The notes under the pieces are model-generated. The model had not been told where the DNA came from and made no database searches. It worked only from the letters and a program-made list of their open reading frames with translations. From the NCBI GenBank assembly GCA_014323675.1, contig JACONN010000002.1:248001-312000 (forward strand): a stretch of 64,000 nucleotides of DNA, written 5' to 3'. Position numbers and translations under genes: made by a program. This stretch comes from Hormoscilla sp. GM7CHS1pb (GTDB taxonomy: Bacteria; Cyanobacteriota; Cyanobacteriia; Cyanobacteriales; Desertifilaceae). Below are positions 9,072 through 17,674 of this stretch, in pieces. Position 1 is the first letter of the stretch; the number at the start of each line of letters is the position of its first letter.

Positions 9072-10508
9072 AATTTTCCTCCCTTCTAGTTTCCGCTTAT
9101 TCCGTAACTTCCTTCACCCGAGCTGGCGTAATGACTTCTTCACCCACACGCCATCCCGGATGAATACAACGTACTACTTTTTTATCTTCTGAGTTAGCAA
9201 AAGCGGAGCCCTCAACATAAGCATATGCGGACAACTGCTCGCTCTGCAATTCAAAAACTTGGTCCTCCTGGGCTGGATATTGTGTCACATTAAGTGAATT
9301 TAATGCTTGCAACAAATTTTCTAAAGCGATCAGAATGCTGAGGGAGTCGCTGGGAGACAAAGATAACTCCGAGTTGGACTCTGACATTTTATTTAACCGT
9401 TGGTACAGGATCGTAATTTGATCCAAAACTGGTTGAGACTGTTTCTGAAGAGTTGTGACCAATTGACAAACCGCTGACTGGAGTGCTTGAGAACGAATTT
9501 CTGACAGCTCTTTTTGCAATTTTTCATTTTCCTGCTGCAAAAGTTCCACTTGATTTGTGAGGTTAGCTTCAGTCTCTCCTAACTCCCGAACTAAATTCTG
9601 AGCTGCTTCCTCCTTAATTGCCGTCGGCGTGATGTTAAATTCTTTTTGCAGTTGCAATCCGAATTCATTCAGGAACCGATAAGCTCCCCATTTTAATAAT
9701 GTTTTATAGCCATGAGATGAGTTAAGCATCTCCCGGTACTTTGGCTCCAGAACGGAGGGAAGTTCTGACAAAAACAGATATGTTTTCTCTCGCGACTTTT
9801 TGAAATAGTCTATTACCTCACTCAACTCACTCAGCTTGGTTAAATCCCGGCTTTCTGAATCTGCCAAAGCATATTCTGCTAGTTCTACAAACTGACTCAG
9901 TTTTGCTTGCATTTGCTCTCTAACTTTCCGGGGAGACTCGCTATACTTGCTTGACAGGTGAAAAAAGAATTTTTCTGCCGTATCGTACTCAAACGACTCA
10001 ATTTGCTCATTCAGAATTTCCTCCCAGTTCTCACCTGATTTCAAAACTATTACACATTTATGGTGAAGAGGAGCAATAGCCTCTTGTCTTTCTTTATCTT
10101 TCTGGGTTTTCGGCACAAATACCCTGTAGTAATCATTGATAAAATTCACTAATCTTACCCAATGATTCGTCTCTCCTCTATCCTGAACTTTCTTGATAAT
10201 TATCTCCTTATTAATTTCCTTCTTTTCCTGCTTAACTTCCTTCCGCTCGATCCCCAATTTGTCTTCCAGTTGCGATACGAATCACTTCAGAAAAGGAGAA
10301 GCTCCCCACTTTAATAATGATTGATATCCTACCGATGAGTTAAGCATATCCCGGTCATTTTGCTCCAGAAGGGAGGGGATTTCTGACAAAAACAAATATG
10401 TTTTCTCTCGGGACTTTTTAAAATAGTCTATTACCTCACCCAACTCACTCAGCTTCGTCAAATCACGGTTTTCCGAATCTGCCAAAGCATATTCGGCTAG
10501 TTCCACAA
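8137..10508. repeat. Segmental duplication, copy 1 (2372 bp)
   Basis: This segment matches 30889-33259. The coordinate offset is 22752 at the left end and 22751 at the right end, and the only length difference I see is one A at 8912-8916. Sequence on both sides diverges abruptly. Copy 1 is in the complete locus, so it is probably the source. Confidence 0.93.
9097..10257 (-). CDS. GrpE-like nucleotide exchange factor, copy 1
   Basis: This 386-residue protein has a basic N-terminus, then a conserved helical module starting at WVRLVNFINDYY. A long coiled coil follows at about 225-270 (Glu/Gln/Leu-rich). The C-terminus, PGWRVGEEVITPARVK, matches the last strand of GrpE (G-Y/W-R-x-G-x-x-x-x-P-A-x-V). 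GrpE proteins make Hsp70 release ADP. Placement directly upstream of the NYN-Hsp70 gene supports a dedicated exchange factor. The start is uncertain: the TTG at 10257 is in frame with the preceding fragment (10282-10674), separated from it only by a TGA. An identical copy is at 31848-33008. Confidence 0.75.
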   Translation of the reverse strand: MGIERKEVKQEKKEINKEIIIKKVQDRGETNHWVRLVNFINDYYRVFVPKTQKDKERQEAIAPLHHKCVIVLKSGENWEEILNEQIESFEYDTAEKFFFHLSSKYSESPRKVREQMQAKLSQFVELAEYALADSESRDLTKLSELSEVIDYFKKSREKTYLFLSELPSVLEPKYREMLNSSHGYKTLLKWGAYRFLNEFGLQLQKEFNITPTAIKEEAAQNLVRELGETEANLTNQVELLQQENEKLQKELSEIRSQALQSAVCQLVTTLQKQSQPVLDQITILYQRLNKMSESNSELSLSPSDSLSILIALENLLQALNSLNVTQYPAQEDQVFELQSEQLSAYAYVEGSAFANSEDKKVVRCIHPGWRVGEEVITPARVKEVTE

Positions 10509-10674
10509 ACTGACTCAGTTTTGCTTGCATTTTCTCTCTAACTTCCTGGAGAGACTCGCTATACTTGCTTGACAGGTAAAAATAGAAATTTTCTGCCGCC
10601 TTGTACTCCGATGAATCAAATTTTCGGTTAAGTATTTCCTCCCAGGTATCCCCTTCCTTCACAACTCTTACACA
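10282..10674 (-). pseudogene. GrpE-like paralog, middle part (B)
   Basis: From CVRVVKEGDTWEEIL to GASPFLK this is a close paralog of residues about 60-180 of the adjacent GrpE-like protein. It ends at an in-frame TGA (10282-10284), after which the same frame continues into the next gene. Its N-terminal codons are missing at 10674 but are found in reverse orientation at 10717-10936. A truncated duplicate is at 33033-33259. Confidence 0.8.
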
Positions 10675-10936
10675 TTTCTCGGAAAGATTGAGATGCACCC
10701 CAATTAGCAATTAGCAATGAAGACAGAAAAACCCAAATTGAAAAAAAACATCAGAAAATAAAGCCTTGGCGCGTCCAGAGAAAAACCAACCAGATCAACC
10801 AGCATATACGCCAGAAGAGTTGGCAGCATCTCCTTGGGGAAGATTAGTGATGTTTGTCAATGATTCCTACAGCGAATGGGTTCCGCAAAGTTATCAAAAT
10901 CAAGAGATACAGGAAGCTATTGCTCCTATTCACAAG
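10675..10936 (+). pseudogene. Inverted 5' part (A) of the GrpE-like paralog
   Basis: On the + strand, the frame ending ...EAIAPIHK at 10936 is homologous to the N-terminal about 60 residues of the GrpE-like family (WGRLVMFVNDSYSEW). Its last codon is exactly the one that should precede Cys at the start of part B. Turning 10675-10936 around would rejoin the two. The likely start is the ATG at 10717, which needs one A fewer in the A8 run at 10741-10748; otherwise TTG 10766 starts it. After 10936 the frame is unrelated. Confidence 0.75.
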
Positions 10937-10969
10937 ACCGCGCTGGTCCCGATCGCCTTCCTTACCGAG

Positions 10970-11080
10970 TATGATAATACAGTCTTGCGCGCCCTGTCAA
11001 GAGCCCCAGGAAAATCGGACGGACTGAGGGTCTTGCTTATATCTATGATAATACAGTCTTGCGCTGTCAAGAGCCCCATC
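10970..11080. repeat. Direct repeat, 74-bp period
   Basis: TATGATAATACAGTCTTGCGC followed by TGTCAAGAGCCCC occurs at 10970 and again at 11044, the first with an extra GCCC. The stretch 10937-11203 holds no recognisable gene apart from this. Confidence 0.75.
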
Positions 11081-11203
11081 CCAATTCCTACTTCCGATTT
11101 TACCATACTACAGATAAAGTCTAGCTCCTGCTTACCTGGGAACTGGCGAGGCCGGACCAGGAGCGATCGCACTGGGCGCGATCGCCCAGGGCTATCTTAC
11201 GAC

Positions 11204-12184
11204 CTACAAACTTGGGATAGCGCTCATCAGAGTCTGGATATTTTCAGCACAGGCGCTAACCAAGTAATGGGTAACTGGCAAACTATCAATCACCATGGCA
11301 GTGCAAAGTAGCATCATGTACAGGATAGAGTATTTGAACAGGGATTTGGCCAAGGGTTTATCGGATGGATTCTGTAATAGCTGCCAGGCTTTTTTGAGAA
11401 AAATAGCGCCCAACAAGAGAGCGATCGCGCCATAAACCAAGCCCGAGGCACCCAAGGGATAAATCAGCAACAGGGAAACTGGCACGACTAGCAGGGAGTA
11501 AACCCAGATTTGCCAAGTAGTAGACTCTTCACCCTCAACTACAGGTAGCATGGGAACGCCTACCTTAGCATAATCATCCTTAATCATCAGCGCCAAAGCC
11601 CAGAAATGAGGAGGCGTCCACAGGAAGATGAGGGTAAATAGTAGCCAAGGCGTCCAACCCAAATTACCGGTAACAGCGGCCCAACCTACTAAGGGCGGAA
11701 TGGCACCAGCAGCACCGCCAATCACAATATTTTGGGTACTATGACGTTTCAGCAAATGGGTGTAGACCAACATATAGAAGACTATACCAGACATGGCTAG
11801 TAAAGCCGCTAGCAGGTTGGCAAAAACAGTTAACAGAGTAAAAGAGAGAAGTCCTAGAATAATTGCAAAGATGAGGGCATTGCGCGGCTGTACTGTCCCG
11901 GAAGGCAAAGGACGCTTGCGAGTGCGTTCCATTGCATAGTCAATGTCGAGGTCGTAAATACAGTTAAGGGTTTGAGCAGATGCAGCTGCTAGGGTTCCCC
12001 CAGTCAGCGTAACCAACAGTAATATGGGGTCTACCCTGCCGTCCGAGGCGATCCACATACTAGCAGCTGTGGTAATCAGTAGCAGCGGAATAATCCGAGG
12101 CTTGGTCAGCTGGTAATAGCTGCGAATTACTTCCAGAAAGTTCTGAGTGCGAGGGGATATATTAACCCCAATTAATTCTTGCAT
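11204..12184 (-). CDS. ctaB: Protoheme IX farnesyltransferase (heme O synthase)
   Basis: This enzyme transfers a farnesyl group to heme B to make heme O for cytochrome oxidase, in the membrane. The 326-residue protein has about eight or nine membrane segments of the UbiA type. The first Asp-rich motif [15 protein letters not shown] is present, followed by KRPLPSG. The second motif, in the cytoplasmic loop, is [15 protein letters not shown]. It follows ctaA by about 52 bases on the same strand, the usual cyanobacterial order; the coxBAC genes are not in the window. Confidence 0.96.
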   Translation of the reverse strand: MQELIGVNISPRTQNFLEVIRSYYQLTKPRIIPLLLITTAASMWIASDGRVDPILLLVTLTGGTLAAASAQTLNCIYDLDIDYAMERTRKRPLPSGTVQPRNALIFAIILGLLSFTLLTVFANLLAALLAMSGIVFYMLVYTHLLKRHSTQNIVIGGAAGAIPPLVGWAAVTGNLGWTPWLLFTLIFLWTPPHFWALALMIKDDYAKVGVPMLPVVEGEESTTWQIWVYSLLVVPVSLLLIYPLGASGLVYGAIALLLGAIFLKKAWQLLQNPSDKPLAKSLFKYSILYMMLLCTAMVIDSLPVTHYLVSACAENIQTLMSAIPSL

Positions 12185-12236
12185 GGATTCCTTTGTTGAA
12201 AAACTTCTATTCTGGTAGCAGTGGCTAGTGTCTTTC

Positions 12237-13175
12237 TTAGACTGCTGATTGGCGATCGGGGGCGATCGCGCACTGGGGAGCCCTATCTCTTATTCCCACC
12301 ACAGTAAAGGCTACCAATGTCCCCAGCAATGCAGCACCAATGGCTTGATGAGCAACTGTCAGGGGTTCTACTTGCAGATGTAACCAGAAGGTAGCAACTC
12401 CCAAAATTATCTGCAAAACTAACAAGCAACCTGCTCCGCAAGCTAGACGCCTCAGCAGCGGATGTAATGCAGCCGTCCGTAAAGCTAGAATCACTAGGAT
12501 CCCAGTTGCTAGGGTAGGGGGGACGACGCCCGCAATGTGGCTATGCATCACTGCACATAGCTGGCTATATCCAAAACATTGATGCAATGCCCACTGAGAG
12601 GCAACCAGTCCGCCTAATATGCTTTGTAGATAAACCAGAATTGCCCCAGTTAAGCCGAGCCAAGTTAATTTCCCAGCTGCACCTGTACCTTGATAAGGTT
12701 CTAGTGCCATGCCGATCGCTACTAGGCTGGTGAAAAATAACAGAGCACATCCCAGATGGGCGGCGACGATCTCAAACCTCAGCAGTTCGGTAACGGTAAG
12801 TCCTCCTAAAACTGCCTGGATGATGACTAACAGTAGTGCGCCAGTAGAGGCCCAGGGGAGCCAGTTGGGTAGTTGCTGGCGATACCACCAGCTTAATCCC
12901 ACTAGGCCGATCGCCATCAATCCAATCAACCCCGCATCCAACCGGTGAAACCACTCCAGAAATACCTGAAGATTCATCTCCTGCGCCGGTACTAGCTTGC
13001 CGTAGCACAAGGGCCAATCTGGGCAGGCCAGACCCGCATTCATCACCCGCGTGGCACTCCCGATCGCCATCAGCAGCAGTGTCGCGATCGCCATTTTCCA
13101 GGTTAGGCCACGGATACGGTCTTTAATTTCCTCTGGTGACAAGCCAAGATTTTGAGGCAGGACTGACTCAGACAT
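12237..13175 (-). CDS. ctaA: Heme A synthase (COX15/CtaA family)
   Basis: This enzyme oxidises the C8 methyl group of heme O to give heme A for the aa3-type oxidase. The 312-residue protein has eight membrane segments. Conserved features are the [12 protein letters not shown] motif (about 49-60), EWFHRLDAG with its heme-ligand histidine, AAHLG, MHSHIAG and VAHQAIGA. It is first in a ctaA-ctaB pair. The A/T-rich 13180-13370 region is the likely promoter, though no box stands out. Confidence 0.96.
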   Translation of the reverse strand: MSESVLPQNLGLSPEEIKDRIRGLTWKMAIATLLLMAIGSATRVMNAGLACPDWPLCYGKLVPAQEMNLQVFLEWFHRLDAGLIGLMAIGLVGLSWWYRQQLPNWLPWASTGALLLVIIQAVLGGLTVTELLRFEIVAAHLGCALLFFTSLVAIGMALEPYQGTGAAGKLTWLGLTGAILVYLQSILGGLVASQWALHQCFGYSQLCAVMHSHIAGVVPPTLATGILVILALRTAALHPLLRRLACGAGCLLVLQIILGVATFWLHLQVEPLTVAHQAIGAALLGTLVAFTVVGIRDRAPQCAIAPDRQSAV

Positions 13176-13477
13176 ACCACTTTTCAGCTAAATTGTCAAG
13201 CTCTATCAAGTTACGAATGCGCTCGCGCTCACATCCCTCTTTACTTTAATCAGGCTGTCCCTAGAAGCCAAAAGGCTTTGTAATTTCTTCCGATTTTGAC
13301 AAATTGTTAAGTTATATTTCGTTTAATTATCATAAATTTAAGAAAATTAACAAATAACTGGCGATCGGGAAGCAGATGGCCAGGGAAAAATCGGAAAAAA
13401 GTATCAAAATAGGTAAAAATTACTCCCAATAGGCGCTCGTTGCTTTAGGGTAGTAGGTAAGTGACTGGGCAATAACT

Positions 13478-13709
13478 TGTCATTGCGAGGGGGGGCGATG
13501 ATCGCGAGCATTCTTCCGATTCCTGCCAGGATCCCCCCCGTTAGCGCAGCGGCCCGACGCCAGGAGGGCTAGCAATCTCACCTCCGACAGCGCTCTTCCT
13601 CTCATACGGGGCGGGGGATTGCTTCGGGGGGAGATTAACGAACATGAACGCATAAGTTAATCTCGCAGCGGAGGAGGCCCGGAGCGTGGACCCCCCCCTC
13701 GCAATGACA
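13478..13709. mobile_element. MITE-like element with about 17-bp terminal inverted repeats
   Basis: TGTCATTGCGAGGGGGGG at 13478-13495 pairs with its complement at 13692-13709. The 232-base interior is rich in smaller palindromes and has no gene; the frame at 13541-13831 is repeat-derived. The GTCATTGCGAGG end is a type seen in small non-autonomous repeats of many bacteria. A related interior (GCATAAGTTAATC) recurs near 58625. The surrounding gap 13176-13961 holds nothing else I can support. Confidence 0.75.
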
Positions 13710-13961
13710 GATAAAATGCAAAACCTACGAAGTATTGAGTGACTGGGCCCTGGTTCTGGTGAGTCAAAGCCCGTTCGTAGTAAGCACGCTTCGTGCTTCC
13801 CAGGCGCGAAAGCGCCTAGAGAGTTGGTCAAGTAGAACCGACGCTCTAGCAGTTTTTAGTCTTGTAGGTTGGTTTAGGACTACTGTTGAAGATTCTTGAG
13901 GCGATCGCATATTATGGCAGGACTTACGCAGATATAATATAATATATGGTAATAGGGTGAT

Positions 13962-14189
13962 TTATTCTCCTAGTTTCAGCCAGCCTCTACGAATAGCGTA
14001 TAGTAGCCGGTCGATAGCTGAGTAATCTTCTTCGCTAAATGCATCCTGGAGGAGTATCGATCTCAGTTGTTGCTGGTGATTGCTAGTCACTTTTCCAGAA
14101 CGACAAACCTGAAAGACCAGTTCTGCAATTGTGAAACTTGGTGGAAATGCTTGATATTGGATCGTGGCACTGCTCACTGTGACAATCAA
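13962..14189 (-). CDS. Small conserved protein, function unknown
   Basis: This 75-residue, mostly helical protein begins MIVTVSSATIQYQAFPPSFTI and ends IRRGWLKLGE. A decayed paralog at 14422-14610 aligns over its last 55 residues, showing that this is a real family: (A/E)xVxxQ(V/I), a basic helix, RxLL, then LLYAIRRGWLKL against LVLDGLQSGLLKV. No catalytic residues are apparent. It is probably a small regulatory or adaptor protein, but I cannot name it. Upstream, TTGTGATGATTGTCACAG (near 14195) is an imperfect palindrome that could be an operator. Confidence 0.6.
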   Translation of the reverse strand: MIVTVSSATIQYQAFPPSFTIAELVFQVCRSGKVTSNHQQQLRSILLQDAFSEEDYSAIDRLLYAIRRGWLKLGE

Positions 14190-14300
14190 TTTGCCAGATT
14201 GTGATGATTGTCACAGACAAGGTCAAGGGAAATTGTTAAAAGTAAATTGTGAAGATTTAATGAAGATTGGGAATTAACAATTGGTCATCACCAGTAGCCG

Positions 14301-14333
14301 AGAAACCCTGTTTTTCCCAAAAACAGGGTTTCT
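14301..14333. terminator. Strong perfect hairpin (15-bp arms, 3-base loop)
   Basis: AGAAACCCTGTTTTT at 14301-14315, loop CCC, and its complement at 14319-14333. It is a rho-independent-terminator-like hairpin, although no gene ends just upstream. The same GAAACCCTG-type hairpin is widespread in cyanobacteria as a dispersed repeat, so its role here is open. Confidence 0.55.
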
Positions 14334-14421
14334 TAGTTATTGATTGAGATTCTCCCAACTGCATCACTATATGGGCAACCCTTGTGGGAGGATGGATGAG
14401 AGAAAATGGAGTGAGAAGCAA

Positions 14422-14610
14422 CTAATCCACGACTTTGAGTAATCCACTTTGCAAGCCGTCCAGCACTAGATTAATGAAGGTATGCTCTCACTTGTCGATC
14501 TCAGTTCCCGATCGCAGAGGCGAGGTCAGTAATTGCCGATCCAGGCTAGAAATGCGGTGACGGGCAAATATCTGAGTAACAACTTGCTCGATAGAGCGGC
14601 TGACAGAGGA
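14422..14610 (-). pseudogene. Decayed paralog of the 75-residue protein
   Basis: The frame SIEQVVTQIFARHRISSLD, then RQLLTSPLRSGTEIDK, TGA, then EHTFINLVLDGLQSGLLKVVD aligns with the neighbouring small protein. It carries one in-frame TGA and has no start codon. It is not visible as an ordinary ORF. Confidence 0.6.
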
Positions 14611-14816
14611 TTACTTCAGGTGTCATCGTGCTTGGTTAAACTCGATGTTTCTACTGGCTTGTGATTGTGGTGTGATTAAATCCTAGCATCAAGGGTGAAT
14701 TCACGCTTGTGAACAGGTGCTGTGAGCCGCAAATTATATGTGACAATCGCGGAAGTTTAAAGAGATACTAGACTATAGCGAAGAGACAGCACTCACAAAG
14801 CTAGTTGAGTGATGCA

Positions 14817-14868
14817 GATCGCGTAGCGTGCGCACGCGGAGGGCCCCCTCCGCTGCGCGAATCGCACC
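14817..14868. repeat. GC-rich palindromic repeat
   Basis: GATCGCGTAGCGTGCGCACG, then a GGAGGGCCCCCTCC core palindrome, then CTGCGCGAATCGC. The TTCGC(T/G)ACGCGATCGC-type ends recur at 16950, 22622, 54875 and 63415, marking a dispersed family. No gene is present in 14611-14872. Confidence 0.65.
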
Positions 14869-14872
14869 TGCT

Positions 14873-15712
14873 TTAATGGAGCATCAGCGTTCCCAGGCAG
14901 AGCCAGGGAACGAGGGGCTGTGTCCAGAGGGTAGTGCGTTCCCAGGCAGAGCCTGCATTCCCAGGCAGAGGTAGGGAACGAGGGGCGCTCCCTCCGGACA
15001 CAGGTGTTTCTAGGCCATGCTCCTGCATGAGTTGCCAATCGGCCATCACTTCCTGGGGGGGGCCATCGGCGACGATCTGGCCTTGGTCAAGTAAGAGGAC
15101 CCGATCGCACAGTTCCAGAATCAGTTCTAAATCGTGGGAGGAAATGACTAGGGTTTCGTTTGAGTCTTGCAAGAAGTCGATCAGGCGACGCCGGGCCCGC
15201 AGATCCAGGTTGGCGCTGGGTTCGTCGTAAATCACTAGCTGGGGGTGCATCGCTAAGACAGAGGCGATCGCGACCATCCGCTTTTCTCCTCCAGACAAGT
15301 GGTGAGGTACTCGCGCAGCTAGTTCTAAAACACCTGTCAGGGAGAGGGCTGCTTGTACGCGATCATCTACTTCCGCCGGTGACAAGCCAAGATTTTCGGG
15401 ACCAAATGCGACATCATCCCGGACTGATGCGGAAAATAACTGATCGTTGGGATTCTGAAATACTAGGCCGACTTCGGGACGAAACTCCCCAGCTACCACT
15501 GGCTTGTCCCAGAGTACAATTTCACCAGCGGTTGGCTGCAAGACACCGCAAATCAATAAAAAGAAGGTGGTTTTACCAGCACCATTGGGACCAATCAGTC
15601 CGACCCGTTCTCCTGGCTGTATTGTCAGACTCAGATTCTGTAAAACATGCCGCTTGTCTGGGTAGGAGAAGCAGAGGTTGCAGACTTCGATCGCGGGTTT
15701 AACTTTCCTCAT
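14873..15712 (-). CDS. Energy-coupling-factor ABC ATPase (CbiO-like)
   Basis: Walker A GPNGAGKTT at 41-49, Q-loop FQNPNDQLF, signature LSGGE at 139-143 and Walker B LVIYDEPSANLD at 159-170 place this in the CbiO/EcfA group that powers uptake of cobalt, nickel or vitamins. No membrane partner (CbiQ/EcfT) is adjacent, so it may work with unlinked subunits. After about residue 236 the natural end is replaced by SGGSAPRSLPLPGNAGSAW and about 25 more residues encoded by the TTCCCAGGCAGAGCC repeat, so the true C-terminus was lost or extended by repeat insertion. Confidence 0.85.
   Translation of the reverse strand: MRKVKPAIEVCNLCFSYPDKRHVLQNLSLTIQPGERVGLIGPNGAGKTTFFLLICGVLQPTAGEIVLWDKPVVAGEFRPEVGLVFQNPNDQLFSASVRDDVAFGPENLGLSPAEVDDRVQAALSLTGVLELAARVPHHLSGGEKRMVAIASVLAMHPQLVIYDEPSANLDLRARRRLIDFLQDSNETLVISSHDLELILELCDRVLLLDQGQIVADGPPQEVMADWQLMQEHGLETPVSGGSAPRSLPLPGNAGSAWERTTLWTQPLVPWLCLGTLMLH
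14884..14984. repeat. Three copies of the TTCCCAGGCAGAGCC palindromic repeat
   Basis: GTTCCCAGGCAGAGCC...GGGAACGAGG occurs at 14888, 14938 and 14957 within the 3' end of the CbiO-like gene. Related copies lie at 15930, 16979, 17150, 18176, 36297 and 46502. Each can form a stem of CGTTCCC with GGGAACG. It is an abundant dispersed family in this genome. Confidence 0.8.
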
Positions 15713-15867
15713 GGGATAGCTTGGATAGGTTTTTCATTCTTGACTTTAAAATAACCGCGCAGCGTTGCGAGTAACGAAGCAATCTCGAACTTAAAAGGCC
15801 ATCGGGTTTTCTTAGTTCCCGATGGCTTTTAAGTAAAAAGTAAAACGATATTTACTTGACTTTTTAA

Positions 15868-16119
15868 TTAGCAGCTATAATTAGCTACAAGGGAAATAAC
15901 TTGGACTGTATCGCCAGGCTTGAGAGTGCATTCCCAGCAGAGCCTGGGAACAAGGCTCGCAGCGGGCGGGCCACCAAGTGCCTCGAAAATACACGCCTTG
16001 ATAGGGACCGACGATGGTCTCAGACACTTTTGCTTCTCCAACGTTTCGGCATCTCTACTGGCATCTTCTAGGAATTCCTTTACCTGGTAGATAACTGACA
16101 GAAAAATTTTCAGCATCAT
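15868..16119 (-). pseudogene. NfeD-like small protein, degenerate copy
   Basis: The N-terminus (MMLK, then VIYQVKEFLEDAS) and LKPGDTVQVI at the end match the intact paralog at 16247-16522. The middle has shifted frame. A dispersed TTCCCAGCAGAGCC repeat (15930-15955) has replaced the bases that in the intact gene read CAAATTG, ahead of the shared CTCGCAGCGGGC. The end after VQVI lacks the last strand. Confidence 0.7.
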
Positions 16120-16790
16120 ATAAATGTCTCCTGTTTGAGTTACTTGGTGTTAGTGCGATCGGGTACTGCAAGCATCAGCATTACAGTCATCTATCAGCAG
16201 AAGGCAGTCCGGATAGCTACCATACTTTTTACTGGATAAGTTAGGATTAGCTAAAATGGACTGGTTCTACGAGCAGGGTGATGTTGCTCATATCGATAAC
16301 TTGGACTGTATCGCCGGGCTTGAGAGTGACAAATTGCTCGCAGCGGGCGGGCCACCAAGTGCCTCGAAAATACACGCGCCCTTCTCGAGAGGGACCGACG
16401 ATGGTCTCAGATACTGTGGCTTCTCCTGTGAAGCCACACAGTGGGGTTTCGGTATCAGGACTGGGATATTCTAGGAAGTCCTTTACCTGGTAGAAAATTG
16501 ACATAATTTTTTTCAGCATCATGAATGTCTCCTGTTTGAGTTACTTAGTGTTAGTGCGATCGGGTTGGGAGATTTTTTACTCCTGATGGCGGATTGGGTA
16601 ACAAATAAATCGTGTTTATACCGAAAGTCATAGTAATTTTGACTAAGTAGTAATCCGGACAAGATAGCTGCTAGAGGGGCAGCGATCGGGGTATCGTCAC
16701 GGTGCCTGTGGGAGAGGAGAGGACTGCAAGCATCAGCATTACAGTCATCTATCAGCAGAAGGCAGTCCGGAAGCTACTAGCTACCACTCG
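15880..16790. repeat. Tandem duplication of the NfeD-like locus
   Basis: Gene, leader (AAATGTCTCCTGTTTGAGTT) and an upstream block containing CTGCAAGCATCAGCATTACA are present twice: 15880-16220 and 16300-16780. The copies differ by small indels, so the event is not very recent. Confidence 0.75.
16247..16522 (-). CDS. NfeD-like C-terminal-domain protein
   Basis: This 91-residue protein has an N-terminal amphipathic stretch, then a small beta-barrel: ETIVGPSREGRVYFRGTWWPA, then LKPGDTVQVI and a final LLVEP strand. The pattern G-x-V-x-x-x-G-x-W-x-A, then G-x-x-V-x-V, matches the OB-fold C-terminal domain of NfeD proteins, which associate with stomatin-like membrane proteins. A stand-alone domain of this size is common in cyanobacteria. 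No stomatin partner is nearby. Confidence 0.65.
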   Translation of the reverse strand: MMLKKIMSIFYQVKDFLEYPSPDTETPLCGFTGEATVSETIVGPSREGRVYFRGTWWPARCEQFVTLKPGDTVQVIDMSNITLLVEPVHFS

Positions 16791-17311
16791 GGAAAACCAT
16801 ATCTATCTGATACAACAAGTCTAGTAAGATAAGTTCCAGGGTTGGCAGGTGTGGAGACAATTATGCAACTGTCCTCTGGGCTGGGCGAAGATGGACGCTA
16901 TATCCAGGCGCATCCCGACGCAAGTTTAGCTTAGCTACCACACAGGCTCCGGGCCCCCTACGCTACGCGGTGGAACCCGTTCCCAGGGAGACCCCCGTCG
17001 CCGGGGTGGGGCGACGAGCAACCTTGCCCGCCTGCGCGGGCGTTCCAAAAAATAAATTCCCCAACTTATATCGCTGTACCAACTGGTGCATCTTGACTAC
17101 TGGATAATTTTGTCCGATTATTTACCCTTGAGTTCCCTTAATTCTCTCGTTCCCTGCCTTCGTCAGGGAACCGCCCATTCATAGGCTCTGCGGACACGCT
17201 ACGCTGGAACTAGCAATGAGGGAAAATATGATGCTCATCAAACCCCGATACGAGGCCGATGACATTATTTGAGATCTGCCCTATAATAAAATAAGATAGA
17301 GCAATTTAGAT
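16791..17311. other. Gap with dispersed repeats, no gene seen
   Basis: Holds palindromic pieces (CCTACGCTACGCGGTGG near 16958; CGTTCCCAGGGAG at 16979; GCCCGCCTGCGCGGGC at 17028; TCTCGTTCCCTGCCTTCGTC at 17151). A 23-codon frame at 16864 is too short to call. The last 30 bases precede the gene at 17312. Confidence 0.6.
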
Positions 17312-17674
17312 ATGATGAATGACAACAGCCCAGAAGATTTTATCCAAGCTATGCGACAAGCATTGTCGATCGGGGATTTCCTCAAGGCACGGCAGCTTTC
17401 AATTCAGGCGATCGAGCATTTTCCCGATCGGGAAGATATCCAGAACTGTGTTAATATTCTGAAACCAGCTCGAGCAACTTCCGTGAAAAGACCAATTGAC
17501 AAAGGTTTAAAAAAGAGTCGAGAGTGGGTAAGGCAGCAACGCCGTAACCGTAACTATCTAAATCAATGGGTAGCAGTCCGGGATGGGGAATTATTGGCTA
17601 CGGGCAGTTCCATTGATGAATTAGTTGAGCAGATTGGCGATCTAAATGATGTATTTGTGACGGTGATTTATTAA
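17312..17674 (+). CDS. DUF5678-like protein paired with an aspartic protease
   Basis: This 120-residue protein has a helical N-terminal region (about 1-60), a basic linker (KKSREWVRQQRRNRNY) and a C-terminal alpha/beta module, NQWVAVRDGELLATGSSIDE to VFVTVIY. The W-V-A-x-x-x-G-x-x-x-A-x-G pattern resembles DUF5678, a small domain found next to retropepsin-like proteases. Its TAA overlaps the ATG of the next gene by one base, so the two are translated together. The function is unknown. Confidence 0.7.
   Translation: MMNDNSPEDFIQAMRQALSIGDFLKARQLSIQAIEHFPDREDIQNCVNILKPARATSVKRPIDKGLKKSREWVRQQRRNRNYLNQWVAVRDGELLATGSSIDELVEQIGDLNDVFVTVIY

Noticed and set aside
13541-13831. 96-codon frame on the - strand
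   Set aside because: Lies inside the MITE-like element with palindromic content.
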